Assembly: GCA_049724395.1 (NCBI GenBank)
Contig: JAUGWO010000016.1
Span: 62,001 to 126,000 of the forward strand
DNA length: 64,000 nucleotides
Reading direction: 5' to 3'
Source of the DNA: Spongospora subterranea f. sp. subterranea
Taxonomy: Eukaryota > Endomyxa: Phytomyxea > Phytomyxea > Plasmodiophorida
Positions 10,515-22,437 of the stretch are shown here, piece by piece. The stretch's first letter is position 1, and the number at the start of each line of letters is the position of its first letter. The notes under the pieces were generated by a model that was not told the DNA's origin, ran no database searches, and saw only the letters and a program-made list of their open reading frames with translations. Both the position numbers and the translations under genes were made by a program.

Positions 10515-12072
10515 CGAGCAGCCTCGTCAATCTCAGTCCAAGATCGGTAGAGACGACGGGAGCGGCGGCTGATTAAGGATGATAGAGTCGTTTGGAGGCC
10601 CAACCCAGGCAATACACAATGGATACGATATTTTAATCTGTAGGTTGACGAGAGTGTCCTATGACGGCGATGGGACACCATACACCGTCCCTGGGGCAAA
10701 CGGTCGGTCTGGGCCGGCCCCGCCAAATGCTCACGTTCGCCACCCGTCAACTGGTGGCGACATGTAACGACGGGTCGACGATCGAGAGTTGACTGTAGAG
10801 TAACGTGAGATGGTTCACGGTGGTGTATATTAGAGTAGAGTGAGGCGATGAGTTGTCGCCAGATGATCCATCATCCAGCGAACCGTGCGACAATAAACAA
10901 TCAAGATCCAAACTGAAATCGTGAACGTCTGGGTTTCGCCACGATCAACGCTTTGAATTTTAGTATAAATATAAGCTCATTGAACGCCATTTTTTTTAGG
11001 AGTTTCTTTAACTTGTTTGAGAACTGTTTTTTGTTCCAAAAGTGGATCAAGTGGCCCAATGGGCACGGTCCCAACTCCGATGGAGGGCGTGTAAATGCAG
11101 CATGTTTTCATGGCTGGCGTCTTGCAACAACCCAAACTATACGGTCAAACTGGGAAAAAGGAAAAAAAAAGAAAACAGCGGAAAGATTGTCAGTTGTGAT
11201 GTAGCTGTTTCAGGATGATGTAGGTTTGTTTCAATGGAAACGCTGCCGTATACAAGATCAAATGGCATTCGGGAGAGGAACCGAAACGGTAACCGATTAC
11301 GAAACTTGACTTCTTCTGGACCTCCAACAAACCTCGGTTGTGAAAACGTTGCCATTCACTGACCCAACACAGCCAGCAATTCCAATTAGCCATTCTCAAT
11401 GAGGTTAATATTTTTAATCAAAATGGGCAGATCTCCCTGGAGTTTTGTATCCAAAGCATTATTTGAGCCCTTTGCCCGATCCTTTTTCCTATCCTTTCTA
11501 TGCCTGTATTCAGTGTGGGATCATACTAAGGTAGGAAGTGCTGGCAGAGTTGTGTTCTTGAACGACGGCGTTCACCAGAATCGAACTTTGTTGGAGAAAC
11601 TGAGTTCCAGTTAGAAGTCAATATCGTCGACTGGTGAATCAATCACGTTCCCCGTTTCGGTTCCTCTTCCGAATGGCATTTGATCCATTCTGAAACAGCC
11701 GATATCACATTAAGCGATAACTCCCAATCTGTCCGCTGTTTGTTTTTTCTGGTCGCGTTCGTCGTTTATAAACACTCAAAATGCAGGAAATCAGTCAACA
11801 AGGTCAAGTATATCGTGAAAATTGCGTTTGCGATGAGCTTAATCGAGCTCAATGTTATTTTTTGGCGATTTGAGTTGAAGGGCTAGTACCGTCGTTGTGT
11901 TCCACATCATCCGCCATTGAGTCAGTACATGCTCGTCTTCGACCAAACTCGGGTTTTACATCACGATAACGATTAGACCCTGAAGCGCCGCATCATCGAC
12001 TTCCTGGTTTTCGGCTATCAACGACAGGTGTTGGATTTGTGGTCACTTCTGGAAATGTTGTCGGAGGTTGTG

Positions 12073-12108
<36 letters not shown>

Positions 12109-13065
12109 AACAAACGAACCGAACTCGTTTTTGGTACAGTGCTTTAACGACCGGTTGAGCTGTTCACGGTTGAGGTGAGCCAACAGATGCCTCGAACGAA
12201 CCGCCTGATCCCGCCTCAACTTCACCCAGATCAACGGTGGCTATCGGATCATCGCCCATAAAATTGATAGCCGCTTTTGTGAAAAACGACAAAACCAGTT
12301 CTCAAATTCCCCTTTACCCGTATTCGAACTCTGATGAATTGTTTCACCATCAGAAGGTGTCTTTTCACTCACCATTCCGGGAACTGCCAATAACGACCTT
12401 AGACAACGGCCGATGGCCACGATTGTTAGGGGTTCGTCGGGCCAGATCATGACAGCGATCAGGCTCTCCCGGCCCAATCTCAACCTGAACATAATTCAGT
12501 CCCTGGTAGAGTCAGCCCCTCACCTCATTCTGTATTGCCCCGTTTTAAACGAACCCGTTCAAATAAATCCAATCAAATCCAATTTTTCTTCCTGTTCCTC
12601 TACACATAATCATCAACAGAACCGCCACCTCATCCGACCCCATTCCTGTCCAACAAATGTGTTTTTCGGGTCAACAAAATTCGTCAGCGATTTTTACGAG
12701 AAACTCGTTGAGTGTCTTGTAATGATAATGCTCATAAAACATCGATCCGTCAGCGACAAATTACAGCCAGAGCAATCCTGACCGTGAGAACCCGTTAATT
12801 TTATTGACAAGTTATGAGATGAAGATGAGCCCCCTCCCCGGTCCAACATCCAATCTGTTAGACCCAATATCGTAGTAGTTACAGGTTTCGCCAACTCTGT
12901 TCGTTCGGCACAATCTCTCGGGGATTTCCACGATCGACGAGCCGTTCCTCGTCCCGGGATTCGCGGAGTTGCCCGGATGGCGAAAAAACGCGAGGGGCGA
13001 GAGGGAAGGTGGAAATGGAATTATCGCCCCTTAATCCCGCCGATTAATCGCCGATAATCAGAAGA
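10515..13065. other. Long stretch without a recognisable gene
   Basis: Only short conflicting frames. It holds a (CT)n run near 12074-12104 and a diverged inverted pair (11257-11294 with 11650-11687). On the minus strand, 12241-12492 has exon-like quality (MFRLRLGRESLIAVMIWP... up to a GTGAGT), but no family is visible. Confidence 0.3.
12074..12104 (+). repeat. (CT)n microsatellite
   Basis: About 15 tandem CT dinucleotides, directly visible. Confidence 0.9.
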
Positions 13066-14012
13066 ATGTTGCTGTTGGTTCCGGGCGATTACCTGAACGA
13101 GGGCGGCGGTGGTGATGAACACGATGATCATTGCCGGGTCTCCATCGCCGGTGGCCAACCCATCCTATACGATCCCGATCGATCGCCGATCGTCTGCCCG
13201 CGATGCTCGTCGGCCACCGACCTTCTCGCCCAGGTCTACGCCCCACTGCCCGACGCCGACCGAACCGTTTACGTCCTCGCCTGCTCGGCGCGCTCCTGTC
13301 GTCAGATCATCGCCAAAGTGTTCTGTTCCAGTACGTCGTCGCCCTGGCCAGAACCGGAACCGGAGCCCGTCCCGGTTATCGCCGCCGATGACGATTGGGG
13401 ACTCGACGACGACGACGACGATCTGGCGGGACTGGACCAGCTCCTGGATCGGGTCAACGTGGCGCCGCCCAAACCGCCCACCAAATCGAGCAATAACGGG
13501 TCGCGGTTCTACCTGATCGAGGTCGACGAACCCGATAAAGGTCGGGTCGACCTATCCCACGAACGCGACCTGCTCTCCCGATACGAATCGGGATCGGCCG
13601 ATCGCCAGACCGACGAGCAACACGAACCCGAGCGATACGAGGTCATGGGCGATAGCCATTTCTTGAAATTCCAGAAACGCCTTTCGCGAAAAATCCAGTA
13701 ATCGTTCGTTTCGTGTTTTTTGTGTTCGCCGACGATTTCGCCCAACGATCGTTTTTCGCCAGGCAATGTGTGAGATACGATTTCGGTGGCGAACCGCTGT
13801 GGGCCAGGGCGTCGGTCCCGCCCTCGATCCCGCCCTGCCCGACGTGTCGCCAGACCAAGGTGTTCGAGCTGCAGCTCATGCCCAACCTGATCAACTGCCT
13901 GCGCCTCGACGACGATCACGACTGGGTCACCGTCGCCGTCTACGTCTGCCCGACCAGCTGCGTTCGCGGCCGCCTCATCGACGAATACACATTCACCCAG
14001 GACGGATTCTAA
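13066..14012 (+). CDS. PDCD2/PDCD2L-family ribosome-biogenesis chaperone
   Basis: Exons 13066-13697 and 13763-14012 join in phase across a 65-base intron to 293 residues. The N-terminal half shows the family order: SIAGGQPILYDPD, then a CPRCSSATDLLAQVYAPL zinc pair, then RTVYVLACSARSC. An acidic Asp/Glu/Pro linker follows. The C-terminal half resumes with HFLKFQKRLSRKIQ, QCVRYDFGGEPLW, CPTCRQTKVFELQLMP and WVTVAVYVCPTSC, which closes the second zinc module. The family (PDCD2, PDCD2L, fly Zfrp8, yeast Tsr4) escorts ribosomal protein uS5 (RPS2) into pre-40S particles. PDCD2L and PDCD2 are not distinguishable here; there is no MYND finger between the halves, which favours the PDCD2L/Tsr4 type. 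Confidence 0.92.
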
Positions 14013-14356
14013 CCCGATCGTGGTTCGTTTTCGACCCTTTCACGACGACGATTCATCGTTGTTCGGGACCGACTTTTTCTGTGTAGTTGTTGTGCAGTGA
14101 TGTTGTGAAATATTGTTTGGAGATCAATGGGGTGTGACAGGTTGATATCGGGTTGGGGTCAGGGTGTGATGGGGTTTTCATCGGTTCCCACAATATCCCT
14201 TCCCCCTTTTCTCGCCTCGTCGCCTCTGTGTCCCAACCTGTCTGTCTGGCGGCTTGGCCCCAAGGAACAACAACCCTCACTCTGACCCAGAGCTGCAACC
14301 TCGGGCGCGCGCCGTCATCCAACAACAGCGAAGGGGCGGCGAGATCCCATCTACCC

Positions 14357-17144
14357 ATGGCCGACACCGAACAGGGCGCCACCGAATGGGTCAAGCGCTC
14401 GATCCAGCGGGTCCTCGACCAGCTCAACTGGAAATACCTGTCGGACGACGACGTCGGGACGCGAGAGGTCGTCTGCATATTCGGTTCGGGCGAACTCGGC
14501 AACTGGGTGCTGATCAACCGCATCCTGGCACCGAAAGGCGTTTTATTGATCATGGCGACGTGCCAGGAGAACGTTCCCGTTGGCGCTCAACGCCAAGCGG
14601 CCGTTGAGTTCATCACGCGCGCCAACTTCGGCATTCTCAACGGGTTCTTCGACATGGACCTGACCGACGGCGACCTGCGCTTCTCGTCGCGCGTCGAATA
14701 CGGCCTGATGGCGAACGCGGCGCAGTTCGAGGCCAACTTCAAACAGACGTTCCAGATCGTGCACGGGACGTTCAGCAAGTACCTGGCCGGCGTGATCGGC
14801 GTGACCAAGAAGGGGATGTCGGGGAAACACGCCGTCGAACTGATCGAGGGCGGAGCGAACACCCTGCCCAACCCGAGCCAGGCGCCGCTGCTGGCGATCG
14901 TCGCCCGGCACCTGTCGGCCAGCAACACGAACTACGTGTCGCACCCCGAGAAGGGCGTCATCCGGATGCCCTGCACGGTCCAGGGCGTGACGTTCCACCT
15001 GCGCATCAAGGCGATGGAGGAGACCGAGCACCTGTACGTGTTCTGCAACTACCCCCGAACGGGCGGCAAGATCCCCATTCACCACATCCCCGTCATCACC
15101 GAGTTCGTATCGCGCGCCAACTGGGCGCTGCCGTTCGGCTATTTCGATATGGATCTGAGCGACGGCGAGCTGCGATTCGTGACCTGGCTGCCGACTAACG
15201 GGATCAAACCCATCGATATTCAAACGCAATTCGCCCGATCGCTGATCGTGTCGGCCATCAGTAGGTTTTTTGTTTTTTTTTGGGGAATAACGCGATTGCC
15301 GGTTCGGGTCTGACACGGGTGTCGTGGCCACAGCGACGTTCGTGAAGTATCTGCCGGGGATCGACGGGCTGATATCGGGCCAGATCGCCAAACCGTCCGC
15401 CGCCATCGACCAGGTCGAGGCCGACCGCCCCGCCGGCCTGGCGGCCAACGAGAACATCAGCCGGATCATGGACGCCGGCACCGCCAGCAGCGACGACGAC
15501 GATCACGATGTCAACGCGAAAACGGCGCACAGCCCCGATCAGGACGCCAGAGACGATCTCGACGATGGAACATCGATCAGCGATGGCGATTCCAAATCCC
15601 CGAAAATACGTCAGCGCCAACACATGTTTCGTTCTTTGGTTTTTCGGTCGCTGTGAGCTCGAACTGAATCGATGTTGTCGCTGATTGTTTCAGGGAGCGT
15701 TGTCAGACTGGAACTGAACGCCGATGGTTCGGGTATGGGGGCGCTGGAGTTCATCGGGTCGAAAGGACGGTCGATCCCTTGGACGAACCCGTTCGAATCG
15801 GGCCAGATATCGATCTCGTCGTCGGGGACGACGAGCGCCGGAGCGCCGGGCGGGAACGGCGGCGATCTGGGCGATATCGTCAGCCGATCGGCGTCGAAGC
15901 TGTTCCTGACGCAGGCCAGTGAACGGCCCTGGGTCTGCCTCGACCTGAAACAGTGCAGTTTGGCCCCGTCCCATTATATGGTGTCGCACACGATCTCGTC
16001 CGACACCGATATCTTGCGATCGTGGGAGTTCCAGGCGTCGAACAATGGCGGCCAGAGCTGGGCGACGTTGTCGCGACACGACGCCGACCTGACGCTCCAC
16101 GGGCGCACGCCCAGGAAGGTTTGGCCCATTGTCATGGGCGACGCGCGCTCGTTCACGATGTTCCGGATCGTGATGACGGGACCGAATTCCTGTCATCGAA
16201 TGCAATTGGGTCTTGGACAGATCGAGCTGTTCGGGAAATTGACGGTGGATTTCCCTGTCGAACCGCATCTGATCGACGTCGCCGAGCACGATCCGGAAGG
16301 GCAATCCGCCCGTGATCCGGCCCTGGTTCGCGCCGATATCGTCTGCGGGTTCGCGTCGGACGACCGGATCGGATCCGGGATCCATGGCGACACGTTCCGC
16401 GGGTTCTACAACGGGTTCATGGTGGCGATCAAGCGGATATCGTATCGGGCGCAGGACGCGGATTGGCGTCGTGGGCGGTACCGGTCGCTGAAGGAGTACG
16501 TGACGGGCGGCGCGGCGCTGCACGAGCCCGGTCTCGTTCGCGTCCTGGGAGTGGCGGACGACGAATCGCAGCAGAGCTGGCTGTTGATCTCGGAGATGAT
16601 CGCCGACCCGACCCCGATCGTGGCGATCTCCGTCCCCGCGACCCGACTTCATCTGTCCATCACGATCGCCCGTTCCCTATCGCATCTGCACAGCCAGAGC
16701 CGATCGCACGGTTCACTGCACCCGGGTAACGTGCTCGTCGCCTACGATGGATCCAGCGTTCGCCTCTCGGACAGCGCCATATTCGATCACCTTCCGCCTT
16801 TGTTGTCGTCCCAGCTCATCCAGGGCCATATCGGGTTCTGTGCTCCCGAGCTTCTGTCGTCGTCGACGACGTCGGCGGCGGCCGATCCGATCGCCGCCGA
16901 TCTCTACAGCCTGGCCATGATCCTGTACGCGATCTGGACCGGCCATTACCCATATCACGATCTGGTCGCCACGTCGTCGTCGGCGCTGCTGTCGCGGATC
17001 CTGCTGGGATGTCGCCCGGCCATCCCCGAACACGTCCCGGACCCGCTATCGGCCACGCTCAAGAGCCTATGGGATTCGGCGCCCGGCAACCGCCCATCGT
17101 CATCGCAAGTTCAACAGACTCTTCAGAAACTCGTTATCAGATAG
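14357..17144 (+). CDS. Tandem YbjN domains + galactose-binding-like domain + pseudokinase
   Basis: Exons 14357-15260, 15334-15609 and 15694-17144 join in phase (introns 73 and 84 bases) to 876 residues. Residues ~5-145 and ~150-300 are two YbjN-like (type-III-chaperone-fold) repeats, each with the -N[FW]-G-FDMDL-DG-LRF- line. A Ser/Asp-rich linker leads to a discoidin/F5-8C-like module (~430-585: PWVCLDLKQC, SWEFQASNNGGQSWATLSRHDADLTLHG, FRIVMTGPNS, IELFGKL), of the kind seen in HECTD1 and BTBD9. The end (~605-876) is a protein-kinase fold with GSGIHGDTF, VAIK lysine and CAPELL. The HRD aspartate is lost (SHGSLHPGN) and DFG reads SDSA, so phosphotransfer is unlikely. Splicing between exons 2 and 3 (donor GTCAGC) is the least certain step; without it these would be two adjacent genes. 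Confidence 0.75.
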
Positions 17145-17202
17145 ATCGTCAAATACACAGAATCAAAAACAATAACCCGATTTCGACGCGCCTTCCACGA
17201 TC

Positions 17203-18065
17203 TTGTCGAACAATCAACGTCGTTCTCGTTCAGAATCAGATACGATCTCGTGTCCTGTACGATCGGAACTCGATCTGTATTCTGAACCCCCCTCGCCCAT
17301 AGTTGTCCAATCGTCGTCGGAATCGCGCCGCTCCCGGGCGCAACAGGTTCTGCGCCATGAGTTTCCTGTCGCCATCGATCCCGCCCGTATCCCATCTCGC
17401 CATCCCGTCCCCGAACTCGCCCAACTCGTGCCGATACGCCCCGTCGGCCGACAGCCCGTCGACGCCCTTGCAGGGGCGCCGCAAGACGCCCATGCCCGGC
17501 GAGCACGCCAGCAACCGCTCGCGGGCGATGCAGTTCCTGAGCGCGACCTCGCCCATCCCCAACGACGTCGACAGCAATCCCGACACGCGTCCCGTATTTG
17601 GACAATAACGGCCAGGTCCTGTTCGTCGGCTGCTCGACCAAGAACCCCAACAACGTCTCGGTCGTCCGACGTCCCACGATCCGCCTGAGCCGCGACATCC
17701 CGATCCCGGTCGTGGATCACTCGGGGCGGATCCGTCGCAATACGGGAATGCCCCAAGGTCTAGCGCCATCGGAGTCGTCGCCCGTTCGGATGTCGTTCGC
17801 GCGGACGTTCAGGGACGGGGGGGATCCTTCTCCTGCGCCGACGACGCATCTGAGTGCGGATTTCGGAAACTCGGGGAACGATCGACGGCAATCGCATCGG
17901 GGGAGCGCGATCCAGCGGGCGAGTTCGCCACGCGCGATGCAGGCGGCGCCGTGTATGATCTCAGGGTGCTGTAATCCATCGACCAGCCAGGACCTGTGCA
18001 CATTGCACTATCAACGGGCGATCCGGATCCACAATCAGATCAACCACGATCTGCGGTCGAAGTGA
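17203..18065 (+). CDS. Hypothetical disordered protein, frame interrupted
   Basis: Protein-like sequence moves through three frames: a start MSNNQRRSRSESD at 17203, a Ser/Pro/Asn-rich part in the frame of 17303-17608, and a last part from ~17598 to 18065 (GQVLFVGCSTKNPNN..., SRDIPIPVVDHSGRIRR). The final ~40 residues contain CMISGCCNPSTSQDLCTLHY, a Cys/His pattern that could bind zinc. No clear introns join the pieces, so the sequence may carry indels. No family recognised. Confidence 0.3.
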
Positions 18066-18222
18066 TCGGGCGCGCCCGACCCAAATCAGGATCTAATAAA
18101 TCACACACAGATCGTGCGGTGATCGTGGCGACACCAGAACGGACGAACGGAATCGGGATCGGACGACGCGTAGCGATGTTTGTTGGTCCGATGACGTTGA
18201 GAACGGGATTGTTGAGACGACG

Positions 18223-18537
18223 GTGATGTCGTCAGGATCGGGTTGTGGTTTGTTCGGCAATCTCCCGTTGGCCGGTTCGGAATCATCATCAGCCGATAGG
18301 GGAATCGACTTTCATTCGATTGTCGAAAAACTCGTTTGGACAAACTCGTCTCAGCAGAGTATTAGAGGTCGACGATTTGTTATTGGCGTAAACAAAATCG
18401 ATACTGATCAAATCAGGGAGATCGCACTGATGACCTGGGAAATGCCAGGGCGAATAGCAACAGGGTATATTATCCTAAATTTGATGAAGGAATTAGCCGA
18501 TGGATATCGAGCACCAACGATGGGGTTTATTGAATGA
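18223..18537 (+). CDS. Possible small ORF
   Basis: A frame of 104 codons with balanced composition and an ATG start, ending 240 bases before the tRNA. No homology noticed and no splice context; could be chance. Confidence 0.2.
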   Translation: MMSSGSGCGLFGNLPLAGSESSSADRGIDFHSIVEKLVWTNSSQQSIRGRRFVIGVNKIDTDQIREIALMTWEMPGRIATGYIILNLMKELADGYRAPTMGFIE

Positions 18538-18777
18538 CGTCAAAAAACGGAAGAAAGCGCTTATCGTCATCGAAGAAAATCGATCGCCTTTCAATGACGC
18601 CTTCCGGAAACACATCTGATACGAGTTGATAGAAGTGCGAACAACAGCACACCAGGGCTGAGAGAAATAACAACTGAAAGGGACGAGCGATGGCGTTTAA
18701 AATGGGAGTCGAAATTCGTCCAACGATTGTTGGATAAGGTACTTATGTCGGATTAATCCCGTTCTCAGCATGTTCTT

Positions 18778-18859
18778 GCCTCTGTGTCCGAGTGGTTAAG
18801 GAGATCGATTCGAAATCGATTGCGCTCTGCGCTCGCGAGTTCGAATCTCGTCGGAGGCT
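18778..18859 (+). tRNA. tRNA-Ser(CGA)
   Basis: An 82-base class II tRNA. The acceptor stem GCCTCTG pairs with CGGAGGC (one G-U pair). The anticodon stem ATCGA/TCGAT encloses loop TTCGAAA with anticodon CGA, reading UCG serine. A long variable arm (GCGCTCTGCGC) is followed by the T arm with GAGTTCGAATCTC. No intron; a T discriminator is seen. Confidence 0.95.
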
Positions 18860-21445
18860 TTCATTTTGGATTCTGTTTTGTTCGTTGAAAACCTGAACTT
18901 CCTTTTCCTTTTGAACAATTTTTATTTTAAGCTCCTAATATTACGCCCCGCGCCGATATATTTTTTTGTGTTGAGACGAAGTTGTGATTGTTTTGTAATG
19001 TATTTGAACGATGATATCCGTCGTCCTTCAAGTTCCGTTTGTCAATCGAGATTGCAGGTCAGGACCCATGAAGGTGGGGCCTTTCCAGGAAGACCATGAT
19101 ACTACAGAGCACGTTTTGATTGACGATATCGGGATATGAGTTTACACTGAAACCGGTTAACGCCCCCAAAACGAACCCCCAATTCCACCAGTCTGTTCAG
19201 GGCCATATTCCCATTAGCCATCAACCCTCGACCAAACGTCACCGCCCGACGTTGAATTTGTCGGAAGATCCACCCAACCCAGGGCGTGAAAGGGACAGGG
19301 GTTTATGGGGCGATGTTTTCATCGAGAATACACAACCGTCGATCAATATATCCGGAGATGTTCAGGATTGTCAGCGGTCAACAACGATAATCAGAAACAC
19401 GATCTCGACAATCATTTATTGGTTTTCGGGATTATTAACTCCTCCGGTTTTTGTGGTGTCTCCTTTCTTCAGAAATGCTTCATACAATTGTCTATAGATT
19501 CCTTGACAACATCTTGCGCTGTTGAGAATCTCGTGGCAATCAGACTGAGTGACGCGCTCTCGTACAGATCGTGTGGCGATGGCGCTACAAACTCGCCAAA
19601 TATCACTCCCATATTCTAATCGGACAGGCTATCGACTTTCGGCTGGACCGATCGCCAAAATTTCTTTTGCAGTCGAGTTCAGGATGTCAAGGCGAATTAG
19701 TATTGCCATTCATTTGCAGAATTCGTTTGATAAAAATAAAAATAATACCAATGGATTTGAAGAAATCTCATATTTCAAACGTTTTCAACAGCCACTGCCG
19801 ATGGAGTTAGCCACGACGATGGGCATTCCGAGGTTCGTCACGCCTGGCTGTGAAAACGAATCCGCGATGGTCATCTGGATTGCCCGGCAAACATCGGCAC
19901 CGTCTCTGGTCCGATCACAGAGGCGTCGTGGGTCAAGTTTCACACCGATCCAATAAATACAATCTGCCCATCTCGTCATGTCACGCTCAGAAAGGTCTCA
20001 ACCCGTTCCACGGGCGGGTCAGTAGCAAACATGCAATTCCGATCGCCATGCATTGGCAGAATCTTGCCAGCGACTCACGACGATATCAATATATCCAATG
20101 ACCCATGGCGATTGGCGCTTGAGCGGATCTCTCCGCGTTTTGCAATCCGTTATAATGGTAATGATGGGTAAGAGGGCAAGTGACAATGTGGTGGAACCTA
20201 ACGATGCCTCAGGGAATTTGGACTGGGCAGTACTGCCACCGACCCGACGATCGAGCACGTCAGAGGATGGGTCACCGCCTCTGGAAGATCACGCCAGACA
20301 GCAAGTCAGTGGCGCTATACGCTGCGTTCGCGGCCCGTGTCTCAGCGATCGGTATTGTGGTTTCGTCAACCAGCTTGATGGAATTCCTCTCATTATCGCA
20401 GTTATAACGGCATGAAGCGCTTCAAGAAATCTTTGAGGGACACGGACGATGATCAACATCGCCTGGTGATGCTACCAGCCAAACAGAACGGCCGCCCGGG
20501 AAAGACTCAAAGCGGGAGACGGCCCAGCCGCAGCAACTGATAGAAATGTGATCTATGTTGGCGGAAGTTGTCAACCCGTTATTGTTTGAGAGGGTCGATG
20601 AACTGGGCGAAGTCAAGTACAGGCCGACGACGCATTAGCGGGTAAGCTAATCCCATTTCAATATCTGTTCCCTCGAGACGTTTTTCAATTGGTTGTTGCC
20701 CAGCTCATCGACCCTCTCAAACAATAACGGGTTGACAACTTGCGCCGACATAGGTCGCATTTCGATCAGATGCTGCGGCTGGGCCGTCTCCCGCTTTGAG
20801 TCTTCCCGGGCGACCGTGCTGTTTGGCTTGTAGCATCACCAGGCGATGTTGATCATCGTCCGTGTCCCTCAAAGGTTTCTCGACCGCTGTAACTGCGATA
20901 ATGAGAGGAATTCCATCGAGCTGGTTGACGAAACCACAACACCGATCGCTGAAACACGGGGCCGCAAACGCAGCGTATAGCGCCGATGACTTGTTGTCTG
21001 GCGTGATCTTCAGACGCGGTGACCCATCCTCTGACGTGCTCGATCGTCGGTGGGCCAGGTAAATGTTATGATGTATTTACACTAGCAGAGCACATCGTCA
21101 ACGATTTGGCAGAGGAGGAGCATAAAGAGATAATCAAATGAGTAAAGCTATTGATGAACGATTTGTATAAATCAAACCAAAATTTAGCGTTCATTGAACT
21201 CATACAAAAGTTCGTAAAACGAGGTGGATATCTTCAAAAGACTTGTGATTGTAGTAAGTCATATGAACTCGTAATGGATTTTTCCTAGAAGATGGATGAA
21301 TATTTTTACGTAGTCGTGAACATCTTGATTTCGATGTATTCAAATGACGCCATGTTCCGATTATTCGCTCTTGTACATTCGAAACAATATTTCCATTTCT
21401 TTGATCAAGTGAACGACAGGAAACTCGTTCGATATATTGACGAAT
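18860..21445. other. Gene-poor stretch with a large inverted repeat
   Basis: Frames are short and conflicting across 18.9-20.2 kb. The only firm structure is the inverted repeat at 20240-21057, listed separately. Confidence 0.3.
20240..21057. repeat. Long inverted repeat (arms ~365 bases, spacer ~89)
   Basis: The left arm (about 20240-20608) reappears as its reverse complement at about 20698-21057. Landmarks include GATCGAGCACGTCAGAGGATG near the outer edge and TTGTTTGAGAGGGTCGATGA at the inner edge. Identity is high but not perfect, with scattered substitutions and small indels, so it is not an assembly palindrome of one molecule. The arms hold part of an unrecognised reading frame (for example SALYAAFAAPCFSDRCCGF when the right arm is read in reverse). 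Confidence 0.9.
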
Positions 21446-22437
21446 CTAAGGATGATATGCGGTGTCAGATCTTGATGAACGATCGTTGATCCAGTCGCAG
21501 ATATGGATGAACATCTCGTGGGTGAATTTGAACCCGATCGCCGGATCGATCACCAGACTCGTGTTCGGCCGCGAGGAATACCATTTCCTGGCAACGTCCT
21601 CTGAGGGGTCGGAAACTCCCGTTCAGGGCCAAGCGCAGGACGAGCAATTGGTGCAGAATAACAACAACCGACCCGTTATGAACGCGTCCAGCCCTCCATG
21701 AAATGCCAGCAGATCGGTATTGGACGACGAACGACTGTCAGGTAATGACGATGTGCATAACGACACGACCCCTTTGATGGCCGGATCCGCCTCCATTCCG
21801 AACCTGTCACCGGAACGTGTCGATATATTGACAAAGATCATCTGATGTCAATAAATTTACCCCATATGGAGCGCCATTCCCGCCCCTTCTCCATATCTGA
21901 GTCCGAATCAGTTTCGCGTAGAAATATAACGAACCGAAGATTGTTGGCGAACTATTACCCAGCTAGGTAGACGCTTGGGCAGAATTGGGATTCGGATCTG
22001 ATCAGGTCGGTGATAATTGAGATTGATTCTGGATCGGGTTGACAGATATTCGCTGTCGGATCGAATTTCGACCACGAACGAGATCCGGAATGGTCATCGA
22101 TCGGAGCTGAATTGTTTCGTATTATCGTCAATATCAATGGTGGCACCGATATGATCCGGGTACCGGTGGGGAGAACGACGCGAATGCGGCGACGAAGGTC
22201 GGCGAGCAATGTGAACAGCGAGCGATAGGTCTCGGGGTCGTCGTGGGCGTCGTGAAGGAATATCAACGAGGAGTGATGCGATGGGGGATCGATCACCAAC
22301 GGCGATGACGATGGCGCCGTCGTCGTCACATGCCGATGGCGATAGGATGGCGATCGACGCCAGACCCGCCCAAATGACGCCATGATCATGGTCGGACGGA
22401 GACCGTGGGACGATGACGAGGGCGATTTTGGCGCCAT
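21446..22437 (-). CDS. Acyl-protein thioesterase/carboxylesterase-like hydrolase, catalytic Ser absent
   Basis: Five exons (22164-22437, 21959-22106, 21861-21896, 21673-21803, 21446-21600) join in phase to 247 residues, with introns of 57, 62, 57 and 72 bases. The order of motifs matches APT1/LYPLA: SSLIFLHDAHDD (usually FLHGLGD), RVVLPTAPI, RSWSKFD, VYLAGYGEGAGMALHMG (usually GFSQGGAMAL), IKGVVSLCTSSLP, LAFHGGLDAFI (acid), FTHEMFIHICDWI (histidine). The serine of the nucleophile elbow is Gly, so the enzyme is probably inactive or uses a different chemistry. The first ~40 residues are rich in Arg and Ser (MIMASFGRVWRRSPSYRHRH) and could target mitochondria if translation starts at that Met. 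Confidence 0.75.

Noticed and set aside
14543-15481. A 312-codon open frame on the minus strand
   Set aside because: Antisense to the YbjN exons; no family motifs and it crosses the intron of the plus-strand gene.
15690-16652. A 320-codon open frame on the minus strand
   Set aside because: It is antisense to the galactose-binding and kinase coding exon. Its Arg/Asp/Pro/His-rich composition is typical of the shadow of a GC-rich gene.
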